From Botryotinia globosa (Eukaryota > Ascomycota > Leotiomycetes > Helotiales > Sclerotiniaceae), in assembly GCA_014898425.1 (NCBI GenBank), contig RCSZ01000016.1:1116001-1180000 (forward strand): DNA of 64,000 bases, written 5' to 3'. Position numbers and translations under genes: made by a program. Every line of letters starts with the position of its first letter. Positions within the stretch are counted from its first letter, which is position 1. The notes beneath the pieces were generated by a model. That model was not told the origin of the DNA. It searched no databases and worked only from the letters and a program-made list of their open reading frames with translations. Shown here in pieces: positions 38,992 to 50,876 of this stretch.

Positions 38992-39670
38992 ATTAACTCT
39001 GCAAGATCCGAAGTAGGTAATAATATCTTTACTGTATATACTATTTTTATTTTTTTATTTTTTTATTTTGATTTAAAATACAAATAAAGTGTATTATTTC
39101 AATTATCTATATATTTACATGTTAAAAAATACTATATTCATTATTTAATACTTAATATTCAATATTTATTATTTAATACTTAATATTCAATAAATACTTA
39201 TATTTATATTTCTCTCTCTCTCTCTTCTTTCTATCTTCAGTCTTTCTCGTCCCGCTAAAATATTAAATGTTCCCTGCCCGTCAAATTTCAAACTCGCTGT
39301 TGACCGTTTACCACGAGATTTTTTTAGCTCCACATCCTCCTTTCCCTCTTTTCTCCAATTCTCAACCAACCTTCTCTTCCTGGAGGTTAGATATTGAATA
39401 CCTAAGGTTAAAGCACATTTCCTTAAACTTCCTCTTCTTTCTTAATCTGGTTGCGAGTACCTGTTTACCTGTTTACCTCTTGACCTCTTGACCTCCAAAC
39501 CTCTTGACCTCCAAACCTCTTCACCTCTTCCTTACCTCCCTATTCGTTTTTTCGGAGGTTCCCATCGATTACATCAACTACCCCCCTCCCCCCCCCCAAC
39601 AACTCATCTCTCTCAATTCGGAAGAATAGTTCAATTCCTCTCCTTCGCACACTTTTGAAGCTTGCAAAAA

Positions 39671-41914
39671 ATGTCGACAGTTATTCAAGGCCAGCAAGGC
39701 AACTTAGATCGATATGTGGTCATTCACGTTGCTACCACTTGTGACGAGCATGGCGTTTACGTTACCAAAGATTCCGCCGAGGTGATAGAGCTCGGGTGGA
39801 TTTTACTCGATGCAAAAACTTGTGACGAGGTGAGTTTTCATCTTAATTTAGCTTTCGTCTATCTACGGCAGTCAACTTGCTAATCAATAAATTCTCTAGC
39901 TTCACCGAGAGAGTGTTCTTGTTAAGCCCATTAACACTCCAATTACTCCTCTATGTAGTAAGTGCCGCCGAATGGAACCATCTCATCAGATATGGACCTC
40001 AATCCTTCAGGATGGCCTCGATACCGATCCTTCCGAATACTGGCTAACTAAAGATCTACAGCGAGCTTGACTACTCTTACGTGGGAACATGTCCGTACTG
40101 CAGGTACCTTCCGCGATGCGATCAACCGATTCGATACATTTGCTGCCGAGCACCTCACATCCCAAAATCTCGACTTCTCTTTTGTTACACTTGATTCATG
40201 GGATCTTCGAGTCCAGCTTCCCCGCGAAGCTCGTGACAAAGCTGTTGTGCTGCCTCCATATTTACAACATTCTAGAACTTTTGACCTTCGAACTGAGTAC
40301 CAAAGATGGCAACAACATCACCCTGAATCTCTGCCATTCGGTCCATCCATGCTTTCAAATATTTGCGCTGCGTTGGAGGTCGAACCTGTTCAAGCTAGTG
40401 CTCCAATCAAACACAACCTCCCATTCCACCTCCAAGCTTTGGCCCCGGCCTCCCCTCGTCGTGCAATGGAAGAAGCGGTTACACTTGCTAGAGTCCTCAG
40501 AGGGTTGATTCGCAAGTCACAACCTCCTCATGAACATCCTGATGTTCTTACCAGACCTATGGATGCCCGTGCTGATGTCAGAGCTTTTCTTTCGGAACGC
40601 AGCAAAGTTCTCCACATGGCAGGACTTCCCCACGATACCACTCAATCTGAGCTCGAGAGCTGGTTTACCCAATTCGGTGGTCGTCCCATTGCTTTCTGGA
40701 CGCTCCGAACCCCAGACCAGCACAAACCTACTGGTTCTGGATTCGCAGTATTTTCATCCCATGAAGAGGTCAGCCAAAATTCCCCCACTCATCTTTTCCT
40801 ATTTTGTGTGTTGTGCCACGATCATCAAATCGTGTGTTCAGCTTCATATGAGTTTATTCTTTTACTTTACGATAAATTGCTTAATCTCTCTGTCGCTTCA
40901 CTTGTCAAATTTTTCAATATTCGTGGTCATTCTCTAACAAATTTTCAGGCCGCTGAAAGTCTCTGCATGAACGGACGAGCTCTCAATGAGAAAGCTATCG
41001 AGGTCTCACCATCTTCAAGTCGCGTTCTTGACCGTGCTGCAGAAATTCTTACTCCGTTCCCACCTAGCAAGAACAGACCTCGCCCTGGAGACTGGACTTG
41101 TCCATCATGTGGTTTCTCTAACTTCCAGCGTAGAACTGCTTGTTTCCGATGCTCATTCCCAGCCATGGGTGGTGGCCCAGCTGCTGAGATGGGTGGTGGA
41201 TATGGTGGTGGTGGTGGTGGTTACGGCTATGGTCCACCAGCAATGATGCCCCCTCCACAACACATGGGTCATCACGGAGGTATGGGAGGTGGCCACGGAG
41301 GTGGAAGGATGGGAGGTGGTGGTGGCGTTGTTCCTTTCCGTGCCGGTGATTGGAAATGCGGATCTGAAGGGTGTGGTTACCACAACTTTGCCAAGAATGT
41401 CAGCTGTTTAAGATGTGGCGCAAGTCGTGCTGGTGCCGCTGTCGTTGCTGATTCTGGTTATCCTTCCCCAATGGATGCTGCGAACAACTATAGCATGGGT
41501 TCCAACTCCATGGCTGGTACACCTGGCCCAGGTCCTTTTGCCTCAGCTGCCGGGGGCTTCGGTCCATCCGGTGGTTATGGTGGTCAACACTTTGGTGGCC
41601 CACCTAGCACTTATGCTCTTCCATCCGGTCTTGGCGCACCAACTGGTTCATACCCCTCATTGAATACCCACTTCGGTCCTGCAACTGGTGTTCACTCTGC
41701 CGGCGCAGGAGGATTTGATAGCCGATCTGCAGAGGCAGCATTCCAATCAGCCAGCAATGGTCCAGCATCCGCAGGGCCTTCAAACAACTTCTACGCTAAC
41801 CAAGGTGAAAGTGACCCATTCGCTTTCCTTTCATCTGGAATCAACAATTTGTCTATGGGTAGCGGTGATGCTCGTCAAAATGGTACTGCTGCTCCAAGCA
41901 AATCTCCAGCTTAA
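39671..41914 (+). CDS. Nrp1/Arp-like RNA-binding protein: exonuclease-fold, RRM, two RanBP2 zinc fingers
   Basis: Exons 39671-39829, 39900-39957, 40062-40768 and 40949-41914 give 629 residues. Residues about 14-220 follow the layout of a DEDDh exonuclease domain, but motif I reads VIHVATT where active enzymes have an Asp-x-Glu, so catalysis is doubtful. An RRM follows at about 252-333 (VLHMAGLPHDTTQSELESWF, SGFAVFSSHEEA). Two RanBP2-type zinc fingers lie at about 351-378 (C-x2-C...C-x2-C) and 437-466, joined by a Gly/Met/His-rich linker; the tail is Gly/Ser/Pro/Asn-rich. The layout matches yeast Nrp1 and fungal 'Arp' proteins, linked to stress granules and RNA binding. Intron 3 (40769-40948, GTCAGC donor) is 180 nt and stop-free, so retention would add 60 residues. 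It is removed because splicing restores a continuous RRM. Confidence 0.85.
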
Positions 41915-43955
41915 GGCGTTCTTGGTATTTGCGCTCATCCTTTTTCCATTTATACGTTTCGACTATCTCTTCTGTGACTATATTTCAGGACGGCTTTGGG
42001 GTTTGAATGAAAGATAGACATTTATCGGTCGGGGCTTTGTGGATTTGTTACAATGGTTTATAAGGTGGATTTAGCGCATACATGGGTGGTTGGGATGGGT
42101 AGTCGGTTGGATCGGTAGCGGTATAAAGAAAATGGCAGGGAAAATTTATATGATGTGGAAAATTGACATGGAACAAAGTTCGGAGGGCGGAGTTCTTTTA
42201 ATGCGGAAGGTGGATTCTGACTTCAGGGCTGCAAAGGGAAAGCGAGCAAATGGAAACGGATCGAAATATGCTTGATGGTGTATAAAGGGACGATTTCGAC
42301 TTGAATCGGTTGGATCTTGGCTTGGTGCATAGCGAAGGAGTGCTGTCGTTAATGTGGTTGGGGTGTTTGGACGGGGTCCTCGGTCTTCTCTGTCTAATAT
42401 CTGGTCTGATCTTCCTCCTTCGTACCGGAGTATGGAAATATGACGAACGCATTTTCGATCAAATAACAAAAAAGCATGGCGATGGCGATGGTGATGGATA
42501 TTGGCAAAGGGGATTTTTTCGAGAAGGGTTAGGATTTCTGCATGTTGTTTTCGAGTTTCTTTATTGCGCTTTCTTGTATTTCTCCTTTCGGTTTGTGTGT
42601 GCTCGCGATGACGCTGTCTTTACCTTGTTTCGGCTTCTCCAGCACTTTGTGTCGAATACTTTGCGTCTTTCTCCTGTCTTTACTTTTCCTTCGTAACATT
42701 TCTGGGAGAAGGGAAAACACATACTAGCATTCAAGCATTTATCGTCTTCTTTACTGATACGATAATTGGTTAGTTTGGGTGGGGGTGCAGGTGGATATTT
42801 AGGACATTTGGGGCTGGGTTGCTAGAAGGTTTGATCGTTTGGTCGCTGGGCTGGGGGTACTTGGGCATGGATGGGGTGGACGGATGGAAGGATGGTGGTT
42901 TATTGGATGGGTGTGGATTGTCTGATGACGATCGATGGTTAGGGGATGGTATGCATGGACGGCTGGATGGATGGATGGATGTGATTAGGTTGTTATTATT
43001 TCTTTCATTGTAGCAAGCTTACTATTCCTCGTGTCTACTCTTTCTGTGTTTCGGTGGTGAGTTAGGATGTGCGTCGAGTTCTATTGAGTGGTGGTGGATG
43101 GAGGTGATAGGATCTAGGGGAGAGGAGTGAATTGCTGGATTGGTAAAATCAGTAGTATCGTAGATAGGCTGAGGGATGCAGATAACACTCCTCGTTTTTT
43201 TTCTGCTTCGCCAATGAATGCATATGGTTGAAGTTGAATCTTTTGGAACTTTGTATCTCGCTGTGATGGTGAACTTGTGATTACTACTACACACTACTAT
43301 GGTTGGTGTTTTTCTGTAAACTAAGAGAATACCCTCGGATTTATTTGTGGCGATGAAGATTTTTATTTATTCATCTTGGTTCTTATGGAATTTGAGTTGG
43401 AGCTTTGGTTTTGAATACTTGTGGGAGAGAGATGGAGATTGAAGGTTTGAAAATTTGAATGGAGAAGGTGCTATTTCCTCGAAGATTCGAAGATTGGGGT
43501 GGGGTGGGATAACGATCCTGGGCTTGTGTTTTGGGAAAATCGTGTGTGTGTGTGTGTGGAAGATGTGGAAGATGTGGAAGATGTGGAAGATGTGGAAGAT
43601 GTGGAAGATGTGGAAGATGTGGAAGAAGTGGAAGATGCGAGAGGTGTAAATTAGGTTGTATTCGAGACTTCATGTTGTGTCTCGTGGGGTTTGAGTGTTT
43701 ATGTTTTGTTGGATTGGTAGATTGTTGGATTATTGGGGTGTGAGTGTGAGCATGAGTATTGGGATTTATAGTCAGGTAGATAATCAGTAATGAATTATTC
43801 TTATGGATGTTTTTTTTCTTATAGTACAATAGATACCTAGATATCTCACAAAAAAGGTATGTCTCTTTCCTGTTTGTTGACTTGATATGACAAATCAATA
43901 GCTTCAAGCTATTTTTGTTGATGCGTTTCAGAAGTTCAAATTCCTACGCACAAAT
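41915..43955. other. Convergent 3' region, no gene seen
   Basis: This lies between the ends of two converging genes and holds their 3' untranslated regions. It contains a (GT)n run and the 9-bp array listed below, plus GGATG-type stretches at about 42960-42985. Open frames on both strands are repeat- or composition-driven. Confidence 0.5.
43556..43639. repeat. 9-bp tandem repeat GTGGAAGAT, about 9 units
   Basis: A contiguous array preceded by a GT run. The period is a multiple of three, so it creates repetitive open frames (Lys-Met-Trp and antisense His-Leu-Pro) that are artefacts. Confidence 0.9.
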
Positions 43956-46900
43956 TCACAACCAAGGATCATCTTCGAAATCATTTTCATCTTCCCATTC
44001 CTCTTCTCCTTGCTGCTCATCATCCTCATCCTCATCGCCATCACTCTCCTCCGCCCTCCCCAAAACAACCTGTTCCAACCTCTGCATGTTCATCCCCGTG
44101 CCCTCCCACGGATCTCCCTCGCTCTCTGCTTCCTCGCCCTCCCCATCACTCATATACACTTCCTCTCTGCTCGGTCGCAGATTCTCCCCCGTCAGCGGAT
44201 CCACATATCCCCAGAGTAACATCATCATGATATGTTCTTTGAATCCCAGTTCTCTGCGCGTCGCTTCCCGCATCACGAGTTCATCGATGCGCATGAGATG
44301 TTTCGAGCCTTTTCCCCAACCCTCTAGATGCGCGGTTCCGAGTTCACATTCTGGGACGTCGAAGAGTCCGAGATGGAGATCGGGGGCGGGGGTGAGAGGA
44401 GTGTAGGAGTAACGCACGCTGTATTGGTAGAGTTCGTAGAGGTCGGTAAAACCGGTGCGCGTGAGTAAGCGACATAGCGGGGTGAGACCCCGCTGACCGA
44501 GCATGAGTTTGCGGAGGAAATCGGAGCCCGGGCCGTCGGTGGGACAATTGAGGCGCATGTCGAGCTTCACGATGAAGTGTTGGATGTTGTAGAGATCGTG
44601 GTCGGTGAAGAAGGTGCGGTTGTGGATGAGGCGGACGCGGTCGAGGGTGGTGGAGAGATCCATGAGGAACCAGACTTTTTTGAGGGCGTGGTTTGTACCC
44701 GGGGGACAGCGCAGATGCTGGCGTGCGAGGGAGGCGAGGATGTTGCGCACGATGCGGCAGCGGTGGAGTACCATTTGGTGGTATTTGAGGCTGGGGACCC
44801 GGCGGATTTGACCCGAGGAGTTGAGCGTGCCGAGGGGGTCCGGGATGCTGAGCTCGCGGTAGAGATAGAAGGGGTAGATGGTGTAGGAGTAGGGGGCTTG
44901 ATGCTTGACGATGGATTTTATGGCGTGCGCCATCCAGTGGGAGAGGATGGTGTGGAAGGGACGGCAGATGGAGTAGAGTGTGAGGAGGTTTTGGGGGGAG
45001 AGGTGGAGGATAAATTCGAGGATTATTTCGGGGGTCAGGAGGAGAGATTGGAAGATGTTGAAGGGGCCGGGGTTGCGGCGAGAGAGGTAGGGTGCTGGTC
45101 TGGGGATGTCTTCGATTTCCTCTTCAGAAGAGGGATGGGAGGGATTCGGAAATGTTGCTGGGAGGATAATGCCGGTTGCTGCGAGCTCGGGGTCCGCGGT
45201 TGCGGATTCATGTTCAAGTTCGGAGTTGTTGGGATATCGTGTAGTGTCGTAGCCACCCTGTGAAGGATTGATGTTCTCGTAGAAATGATGGTCATTATCT
45301 CCATCCATTTCCTCTTCGTTCCCCAGAGGACGAAGACCCAATCCCTCAGCCCATCGAGCCGTTTCCGCAGAATCTCCAAACAGGTAATCTTCTACTCCCG
45401 TTTCCTCCGGAAGTTCGAACACTTTTCCCTTTCCTTTCCCCTGATTCTTCTCCTTGTTAGCATATTTTCTAGCAACCTCCCGCTCATCCAATTCTTCATC
45501 TGATTCCGCAGCTCTCCCTTTTCCTTTCCACTTCTTGACTGGTGAGCCGTCATCGAGATCCTCCTCTGAATCAACAGTTCTCGCTTTTCGTTTCCCTTTA
45601 CCGCTTGACTTTGGATCAAATCGATTCGCATCATACCCCTCAAAACTTTCAGCATCATCGAATAATGACTCAACATCCATCGATTCAAAATCCCCATCAA
45701 AACCAAATCCTGGAATCTCTCCTCTCTCTTTCGCTTTCTTCCTAGCGAGTATTTCTTTCACCTCCCTCGCCATCATCGCTCGATACTCCACTTCTTTTCT
45801 TCTCTCTTCGTTCTTATCTAATTCTGGTCCATGAGTTAATGCCTGCTTAACCCATTTCGGGACTCCTCTTAAATGTTCGTCTTCCTCCCCTTCATCTTCA
45901 TCTTCGTCCTCTTCCTCTTCCCCGTCGTCACTGTCCTCCTCAACACCCTTCCCTTCTCTCCCATCACACCAAATCTTCTCCCCGCCATCACCATCCATAT
46001 AATAAAACCCCTTTCCATCCCCATGAAATAACCCCTTACATCCACAGTTCCCCTCACCAATTTCTCTCCTCTTCGCCTTATCCCAATCCCTAATAACCCC
46101 ATTCTCATCAAACGCACCCGGAGCAATACTCCACACGCGATTTCCAGGCCCAATAATCGGAGGAGGCTTATTTCTCGCTCCGAAGGGATTGATCTCATTA
46201 CTCGGAAAGCGAGGCTGGGGCCGTGGAGGCGAAGACGGCATATTTTCGGGCCGGGTGATGGGATAGATATTCGATGGTGAAGAACGCATCTCGTCGGCGT
46301 GGGTAGACCAACCGTCCGAGTCCACTTCGCGTTTAGTTTTTATGGCTTGGTATTCTTGTTGTGGGCGTTCGGGTTGCTCCTGTTCTTGCTCCTGTCCATG
46401 TTTCTGTTTTGCGGTCTGAGACTGCGACTCAGTACCTGTTACCTCCTCTTGCTGCTCGTCGTCTTCCTCGTACTCCTCGTACTCCTCAATTGTTTCTGGG
46501 GGTGGAGCTGGATGGAAATTCTGGTCAGCATTGTTACTTCGATCGGGATGGGGAGAATGAGGGGAGTAACCATGAAAGGAGCTGTACTCAAAAGGTTGAC
46601 CGTGGTGATGGTATTGCTGTGCTTGACTCCCATAACCATGGTGATGATATTGTTGTGGTGGACCACCATTGAATCCGACATCTTGATACGAGAAATCCAA
46701 AGGTCTATTCATGCCTTGATCCATAGATGGATGAAGTAGATCACTTGGATGAACCAATGGATATCCTTGCTGATTTTGCATACTGTAATTTGGTTGGAAA
46801 GTTGTAGGCTTGAAATGCTGAGTAATGAGAGGTGGAGGGCGAAGTTGCGAGTTGAGATCTTGAGTTGACACCTTGTGACCCGCAACGATCTCTTGTTCTG

Positions 46901-48236
46901 AGCCTACTGGAATGAAAGATATATCATCTGGTTGATGCGAGTGGCCCATGCCTACGAGGCGATAGTCTCTTGGATCCTGGCCAAAGACTGGTTCTCCATG
47001 GTTGGAGGTAAGAACGTAATTTGGTGATATCTCTGAAAATGAAGATGTATCTTGTAGAGGTGGGTCATCACCCTCCTGAGTATCTTGATTTTTTTCAGGC
47101 GGGGGAAGCTCAGGCAAACCTGCTTCTGCTCTGAGTTGTGCTTGTTTCGTGTAGAGCTGCGATTTGAATGACTTCATATGATCCAAGAACTTTTGGATAT
47201 CCTCATTGCATGTAATCTTCCACTTGTCCAATCCTAAACGTTGCATCATTGTAATGATGCCTTCTTGCTCGCCAGGAGTCAAGTGAGAAATACATGATCC
47301 AGGCAAGATAGTTTCGATGATCCAATTTTGAACGGGCCACATTGAGCGATGTGTGTCGAATCCATTCCAGTATCTTGCTTCGGGTCCTCCACCTTTCTTG
47401 CCTGGAGCACGACCGGACGATTTGTTGTTTCTCTTTGACATATTCCCTTGTCCTGCAGAAGATGAACTTTGAGCTTGGTCGCCAAGTTGATTTTGCACTG
47501 GACGAAAGCGACTTGCTCTCAAAGAACCGGCCCTTGGTTGAAAGCTTAAACAATCGCTCACTTGGCTGAAATCTTCTTGATTCCTGTACAAAGTTCGATA
47601 TGTTTGAAGATTATAGGATGGGGAATTACCAGAATCTTCTTGATGCTGTTTGTCTGGGGGAGACACATACCGCTGATTGTTGTTCTGTGTAAATTGCTGA
47701 GGTTGCATACCAGAATTTCCAAAGCCATGTTGTATATCCATTCGATCTTGGTTTGACATGTGCTGGAAGCCATATTCAGGATGACCATGATTGTTGAATT
47801 GAGGATCTGCGCCAAATTGTAAAGGTTGAGGAATTGCTTGGCCATAGTCGTTCTGTGAAGCAAGAATAGCATTCATATGACCCTGAAGATGTTTGTTGCC
47901 TCCCAAAGGATGAAAAGACGCGCTCGGCTGACTGTACTGATATGGTTGACCATAGGACTGAGCTTGTGCACCACCTGAAGCTTGATTGATGGAAGTGAAC
48001 TGATTTTGGTAAGAAGAGTTTGGTCGGGGAGTAATATCTGGATCGGCAAGTTGAGACTCAAAGGATGTTTGATCCCCCGGAGTCTCTCCATTGTATTCCA
48101 TCTGCTGCCCATGATGAAGTTGATGATTGTTATTAGATTCAACTGCCTCTCCATAATTGTCATCATCACCATCATGTTCCTCAAATTCCGAATGGTTTGT
48201 GCCAAAGGATATGCCCAGGCCATTACTGAAGTCCAT
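43956..48236 (-). CDS. Large fungal protein with F-box-like segment and acidic, Gln-rich regions
   Basis: A single uninterrupted frame of 1,426 codons; no introns are needed. Residues 1-280 are Gln/Asn/His-rich and disordered. Residues about 288-370 form a compact conserved-looking block (RYWNGFDTHRSMWPVQNWII). Residues 370-700 are again low-complexity. A GNCGCKGLFHGDGKGFYY segment is followed by a long Glu/Asp tract (about 760-785), then Lys-rich stretches with KRKART and KKWKGKGR that could act as nuclear signals. An F-box-like segment follows (about 1055-1110, LLTPEIILEFILHLSPQNLL), then a helical domain to about 1370 and an acidic C-terminus. Possibly an SCF ubiquitin ligase adaptor or a nuclear protein; no precise homologue recognised. 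Length and continuity make the gene itself very sure. Confidence 0.8.
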   Translation of the reverse strand: MDFSNGLGISFGTNHSEFEEHDGDDDNYGEAVESNNNHQLHHGQQMEYNGETPGDQTSFESQLADPDITPRPNSSYQNQFTSINQASGGAQAQSYGQPYQYSQPSASFHPLGGNKHLQGHMNAILASQNDYGQAIPQPLQFGADPQFNNHGHPEYGFQHMSNQDRMDIQHGFGNSGMQPQQFTQNNNQRYVSPPDKQHQEDSGNSPSYNLQTYRTLYRNQEDFSQVSDCLSFQPRAGSLRASRFRPVQNQLGDQAQSSSSAGQGNMSKRNNKSSGRAPGKKGGGPEARYWNGFDTHRSMWPVQNWIIETILPGSCISHLTPGEQEGIITMMQRLGLDKWKITCNEDIQKFLDHMKSFKSQLYTKQAQLRAEAGLPELPPPEKNQDTQEGDDPPLQDTSSFSEISPNYVLTSNHGEPVFGQDPRDYRLVGMGHSHQPDDISFIPVGSEQEIVAGHKVSTQDLNSQLRPPPLITQHFKPTTFQPNYSMQNQQGYPLVHPSDLLHPSMDQGMNRPLDFSYQDVGFNGGPPQQYHHHGYGSQAQQYHHHGQPFEYSSFHGYSPHSPHPDRSNNADQNFHPAPPPETIEEYEEYEEDDEQQEEVTGTESQSQTAKQKHGQEQEQEQPERPQQEYQAIKTKREVDSDGWSTHADEMRSSPSNIYPITRPENMPSSPPRPQPRFPSNEINPFGARNKPPPIIGPGNRVWSIAPGAFDENGVIRDWDKAKRREIGEGNCGCKGLFHGDGKGFYYMDGDGGEKIWCDGREGKGVEEDSDDGEEEEDEDEDEGEEDEHLRGVPKWVKQALTHGPELDKNEERRKEVEYRAMMAREVKEILARKKAKERGEIPGFGFDGDFESMDVESLFDDAESFEGYDANRFDPKSSGKGKRKARTVDSEEDLDDGSPVKKWKGKGRAAESDEELDEREVARKYANKEKNQGKGKGKVFELPEETGVEDYLFGDSAETARWAEGLGLRPLGNEEEMDGDNDHHFYENINPSQGGYDTTRYPNNSELEHESATADPELAATGIILPATFPNPSHPSSEEEIEDIPRPAPYLSRRNPGPFNIFQSLLLTPEIILEFILHLSPQNLLTLYSICRPFHTILSHWMAHAIKSIVKHQAPYSYTIYPFYLYRELSIPDPLGTLNSSGQIRRVPSLKYHQMVLHRCRIVRNILASLARQHLRCPPGTNHALKKVWFLMDLSTTLDRVRLIHNRTFFTDHDLYNIQHFIVKLDMRLNCPTDGPGSDFLRKLMLGQRGLTPLCRLLTRTGFTDLYELYQYSVRYSYTPLTPAPDLHLGLFDVPECELGTAHLEGWGKGSKHLMRIDELVMREATRRELGFKEHIMMMLLWGYVDPLTGENLRPSREEVYMSDGEGEEAESEGDPWEGTGMNMQRLEQVVLGRAEESDGDEDEDDEQQGEEEWEDENDFEDDPWL

Positions 48237-50007
48237 TTTGTGTGATTTGTCTGATTGACAGTTCGAACCTTGAGATGGAGGTAATTTGTATTCAACAAAA
48301 ACAATTTATTGCACAGCAATTAATGTCTTCCGAATCTAGAATTTGAAAGAAGTAAAGAGAGTTTTGATGGTTGTTATGTATGGTAGAAGATTTTGTTCTG
48401 TTCTGTTTTGTCTTTTTGAGGACTTGATTGTTTATCCTACTGAGAATACAATTCAAGGTCACAAGAACATTGCCCGAACTGATAAAATACGCTAGCACAA
48501 AATAAAATAGGCTTCTTAGTTTCATCTCTTTTCCATCATTAAATTCGAAAAGTGAATTTTTTGAAGTTGAGTCTTCACATTGACCAATCATTAGTTCTCC
48601 TTGAAGTGTCACTCGAACTTCGCCTATTGATTAATTTCTTCCCTCTCTACCATAACATACATAGGTGAAGATGAAAGATACCAACCATACTTGGCCATAC
48701 CTAGGTATGGAATTTCAAACATAAAAGACTAAAGTAAAGCTTTGTTCAGGAATGGGACATTCATCACAGTTATGCAGAGCCTATATGTAGGTTTACGTGT
48801 CTATAAATCTGTTTTGGCTCTATGGACTGGGTTCTCAGTTCAGCAAGACTTTGCTTCTGTTACCTGGGTATACTACACACTCAAATCACCTGTAGATTGC
48901 GTTTACTAGAATTCTAGGAGACATTGGATAGATCCATCTTGCAAGTGATCACGGTCGTTTTCTTGATTACAACCTATTTTCCCATCAAATTTTCAAGTTT
49001 TTCGTCTTCCTAGCTATGAGAAGATTCACTGATTTGAATCAATACAATAACAGAACATCTCTGTCAGTCTTCTCTTACAAATTGCTCTTCATCACAAGCC
49101 CACTTATCATTGTGAATCTCAAACAGTTTCCCCCGCTTTCCCCCATCCTCCATCAAAGAAAACCTGAATGAAATCACACACCTTATCCAACTACCTATCA
49201 ATATCATAGAACTCTTCTGAGATTCCAGTTGTCTATGATCAAGCCAATCAACTGAATTGAAATGATTTGAGGAACTGAAGTGAGGGGGCAGAAGAACTAA
49301 TAAAGAGCTAAGCCACCTCTATCACCCGATTTCTTTGCAGAGCAGTAATACAACGAACACTACAGACTCAACCTGACTGCTTCGGATAGCCTGATACATC
49401 ATCCCATTAAACTGCTCTCCATGCCTTGATATGCTCCGTCTCTGTTTGATGAAAATCCCAAGAAGAAATTGAAAAGAGCTTGAAAATTTGACAATCAAAG
49501 TTAAGCTGCTTGTGAGGTCTTGATACATGTTTAGGCAAAGGCAGACATCAAAATCAAGACGCCCAATCCAAATCTTGTAGCAAAGTATCTCCTTATGGTT
49601 TTTGTATCTTTATTTGTGGTTTCGAGAACATTCGAGAACATTGAGGGATAGTATCACCTGAGACTTTCAGATATATAGATAGGGTGAAGTTCAGTTGTCT
49701 GTTGCTATCATCTGAGTTCTCATGATTCTCTCTAGCAGGCGAGAAGAGGACGTCATTTGCAGCAAACAAGTAACCAAAAACATATTTGAGATTTCGATAT
49801 TTTAGGATGTTGACTCTTGTCCTTCATCTTGACTCTCTGTCATCTTAACAATGATCTGCCGCTCCAGCAAAGAACCTTCTTGAGGCCCCGAAAAAAGAGT
49901 TTACAGTGACGATTTACTTACTAGCTGGGAAACCCGCCTTTTAAGAGTGTAGCAGCTTGTCTATTACTCGCGAGCCTCCTAATCTGGATTTCAGGAAACT
50001 CCTCACA
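48237..50007. other. Upstream region of the large F-box-like gene, no gene seen
   Basis: About 1.8 kb with only short overlapping frames. It includes the 5' leader and promoter of the minus-strand gene and the upstream flank of the decayed gene at 50008. Confidence 0.5.
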
Positions 50008-50876
50008 ATGTCTTCACTACCTCCGGAAGCAAGTGGTCCGGAATTTCAAAGTACACAACCCACGCCGGCATTTGACTTGCTTCCTACCGAGATTTATCTG
50101 CGTAATCTTTGCGCATTACTGGTCTTTCGGAAGTCTCAAGTTCGACCGCGTTCGAAGAGCGTGTGATAGATGTGAAGATAGGTATGTTTCATGACGTTAA
50201 TTTCGACGATATTCGGAGTGAGATGGCTCTCCTTTATGTCAACAAAAAAATACACGACAGGTTTGAAGACTTTATCTATGGCCAAGCTGGGCTTGACCTT
50301 CGTTTCTGTATCGCGCACGTAATTGAGCCTGAGCTCAAGCCATAGTCGGCGGTGGAGTCTTAGTGGAAGAGGCTGTGGCCGCCAAGTATGCTCGTTGACG
50401 ACGTAGAAACGGTCCTACGCACGTACCCACCACTCTTGAGGCGAGTCCGAGACGTCAGTATCCACATTGGATTCCCAACCCATAAAACGGAGGGTTCAAT
50501 CAACGAGCGGCAGCGTGACAATCTTGGAAAGCTCTGAAGATTGACTGAGGTCATCACGACCTCGTTCCCAAGTCTGGAATTGCCAAGCATAGGCAAATTG
50601 GAGGTTCACTTGCATGCTAATAATTCGTCTTCGGAAGATCTCGAGGCGCTGATGCCTATCTTCCACATGAATGTTGCTCTCAAGACGTTACTTGAAGTAG
50701 GGTATAAAGAAAGGGCAACCTTTACAATTGGTGGGAGGGATCACGAGGGCCATCAAATGGACGACAGAGACGACGGACGTGATCGTCTCATTGGCGGCCA
50801 TCTCGTCAACGGGAGAGACGAGGTCCTCTGGATAAGGGGCAGAGAATGGGAGCAAGCCGTGCATTCAGGTTGCTGA
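50008..50876 (+). pseudogene. Decayed gene of a fungal F-box-like/2EXR-like family
   Basis: A start at 50008 gives MSSLPPEASGPEF followed by FDLLPTEIYLRN, the typical opening of fungal proteins with an N-terminal LLPTEIR-type motif. The frame then shifts near 50100. The second frame reads ITGLSEVSSSTAFEERVIDV and DIRSEMALLYVNKKIHDRF, as expected for such proteins. The same frame meets stops at 50343-50345, 50361-50363 and 50535-50537, yet between and after them it still reads protein-like (LVDDVETVLRTYPPLLRRV, ITTSFPSLELPSIGKLEVHL). One frameshift and three in-frame stops argue for a pseudogene. Undetected introns cannot remove all three stops without losing conserved-looking sequence. The exact family is uncertain. 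Confidence 0.65.

Noticed and set aside
40769..40948. Treating the Nrp1-like gene as a single uninterrupted frame from 40067
   Set aside because: The 60 extra residues are hydrophobic and Cys-rich and split the RRM. A donor and CAG acceptor with a CTAACA branch remove them, and real upstream exons start at 39671.
43455..43743. Open frames with Lys-Met-Trp or Cys-Gly-Arg repeats
   Set aside because: They are translations of the 9-bp tandem array; the period of nine keeps frames open by chance.
44577..45263. A 228-codon frame antisense to the large F-box-like gene
   Set aside because: Its Gly/Glu/Val-rich composition mirrors the codon use of the opposite strand. It has no family likeness, and the sense gene is far longer.
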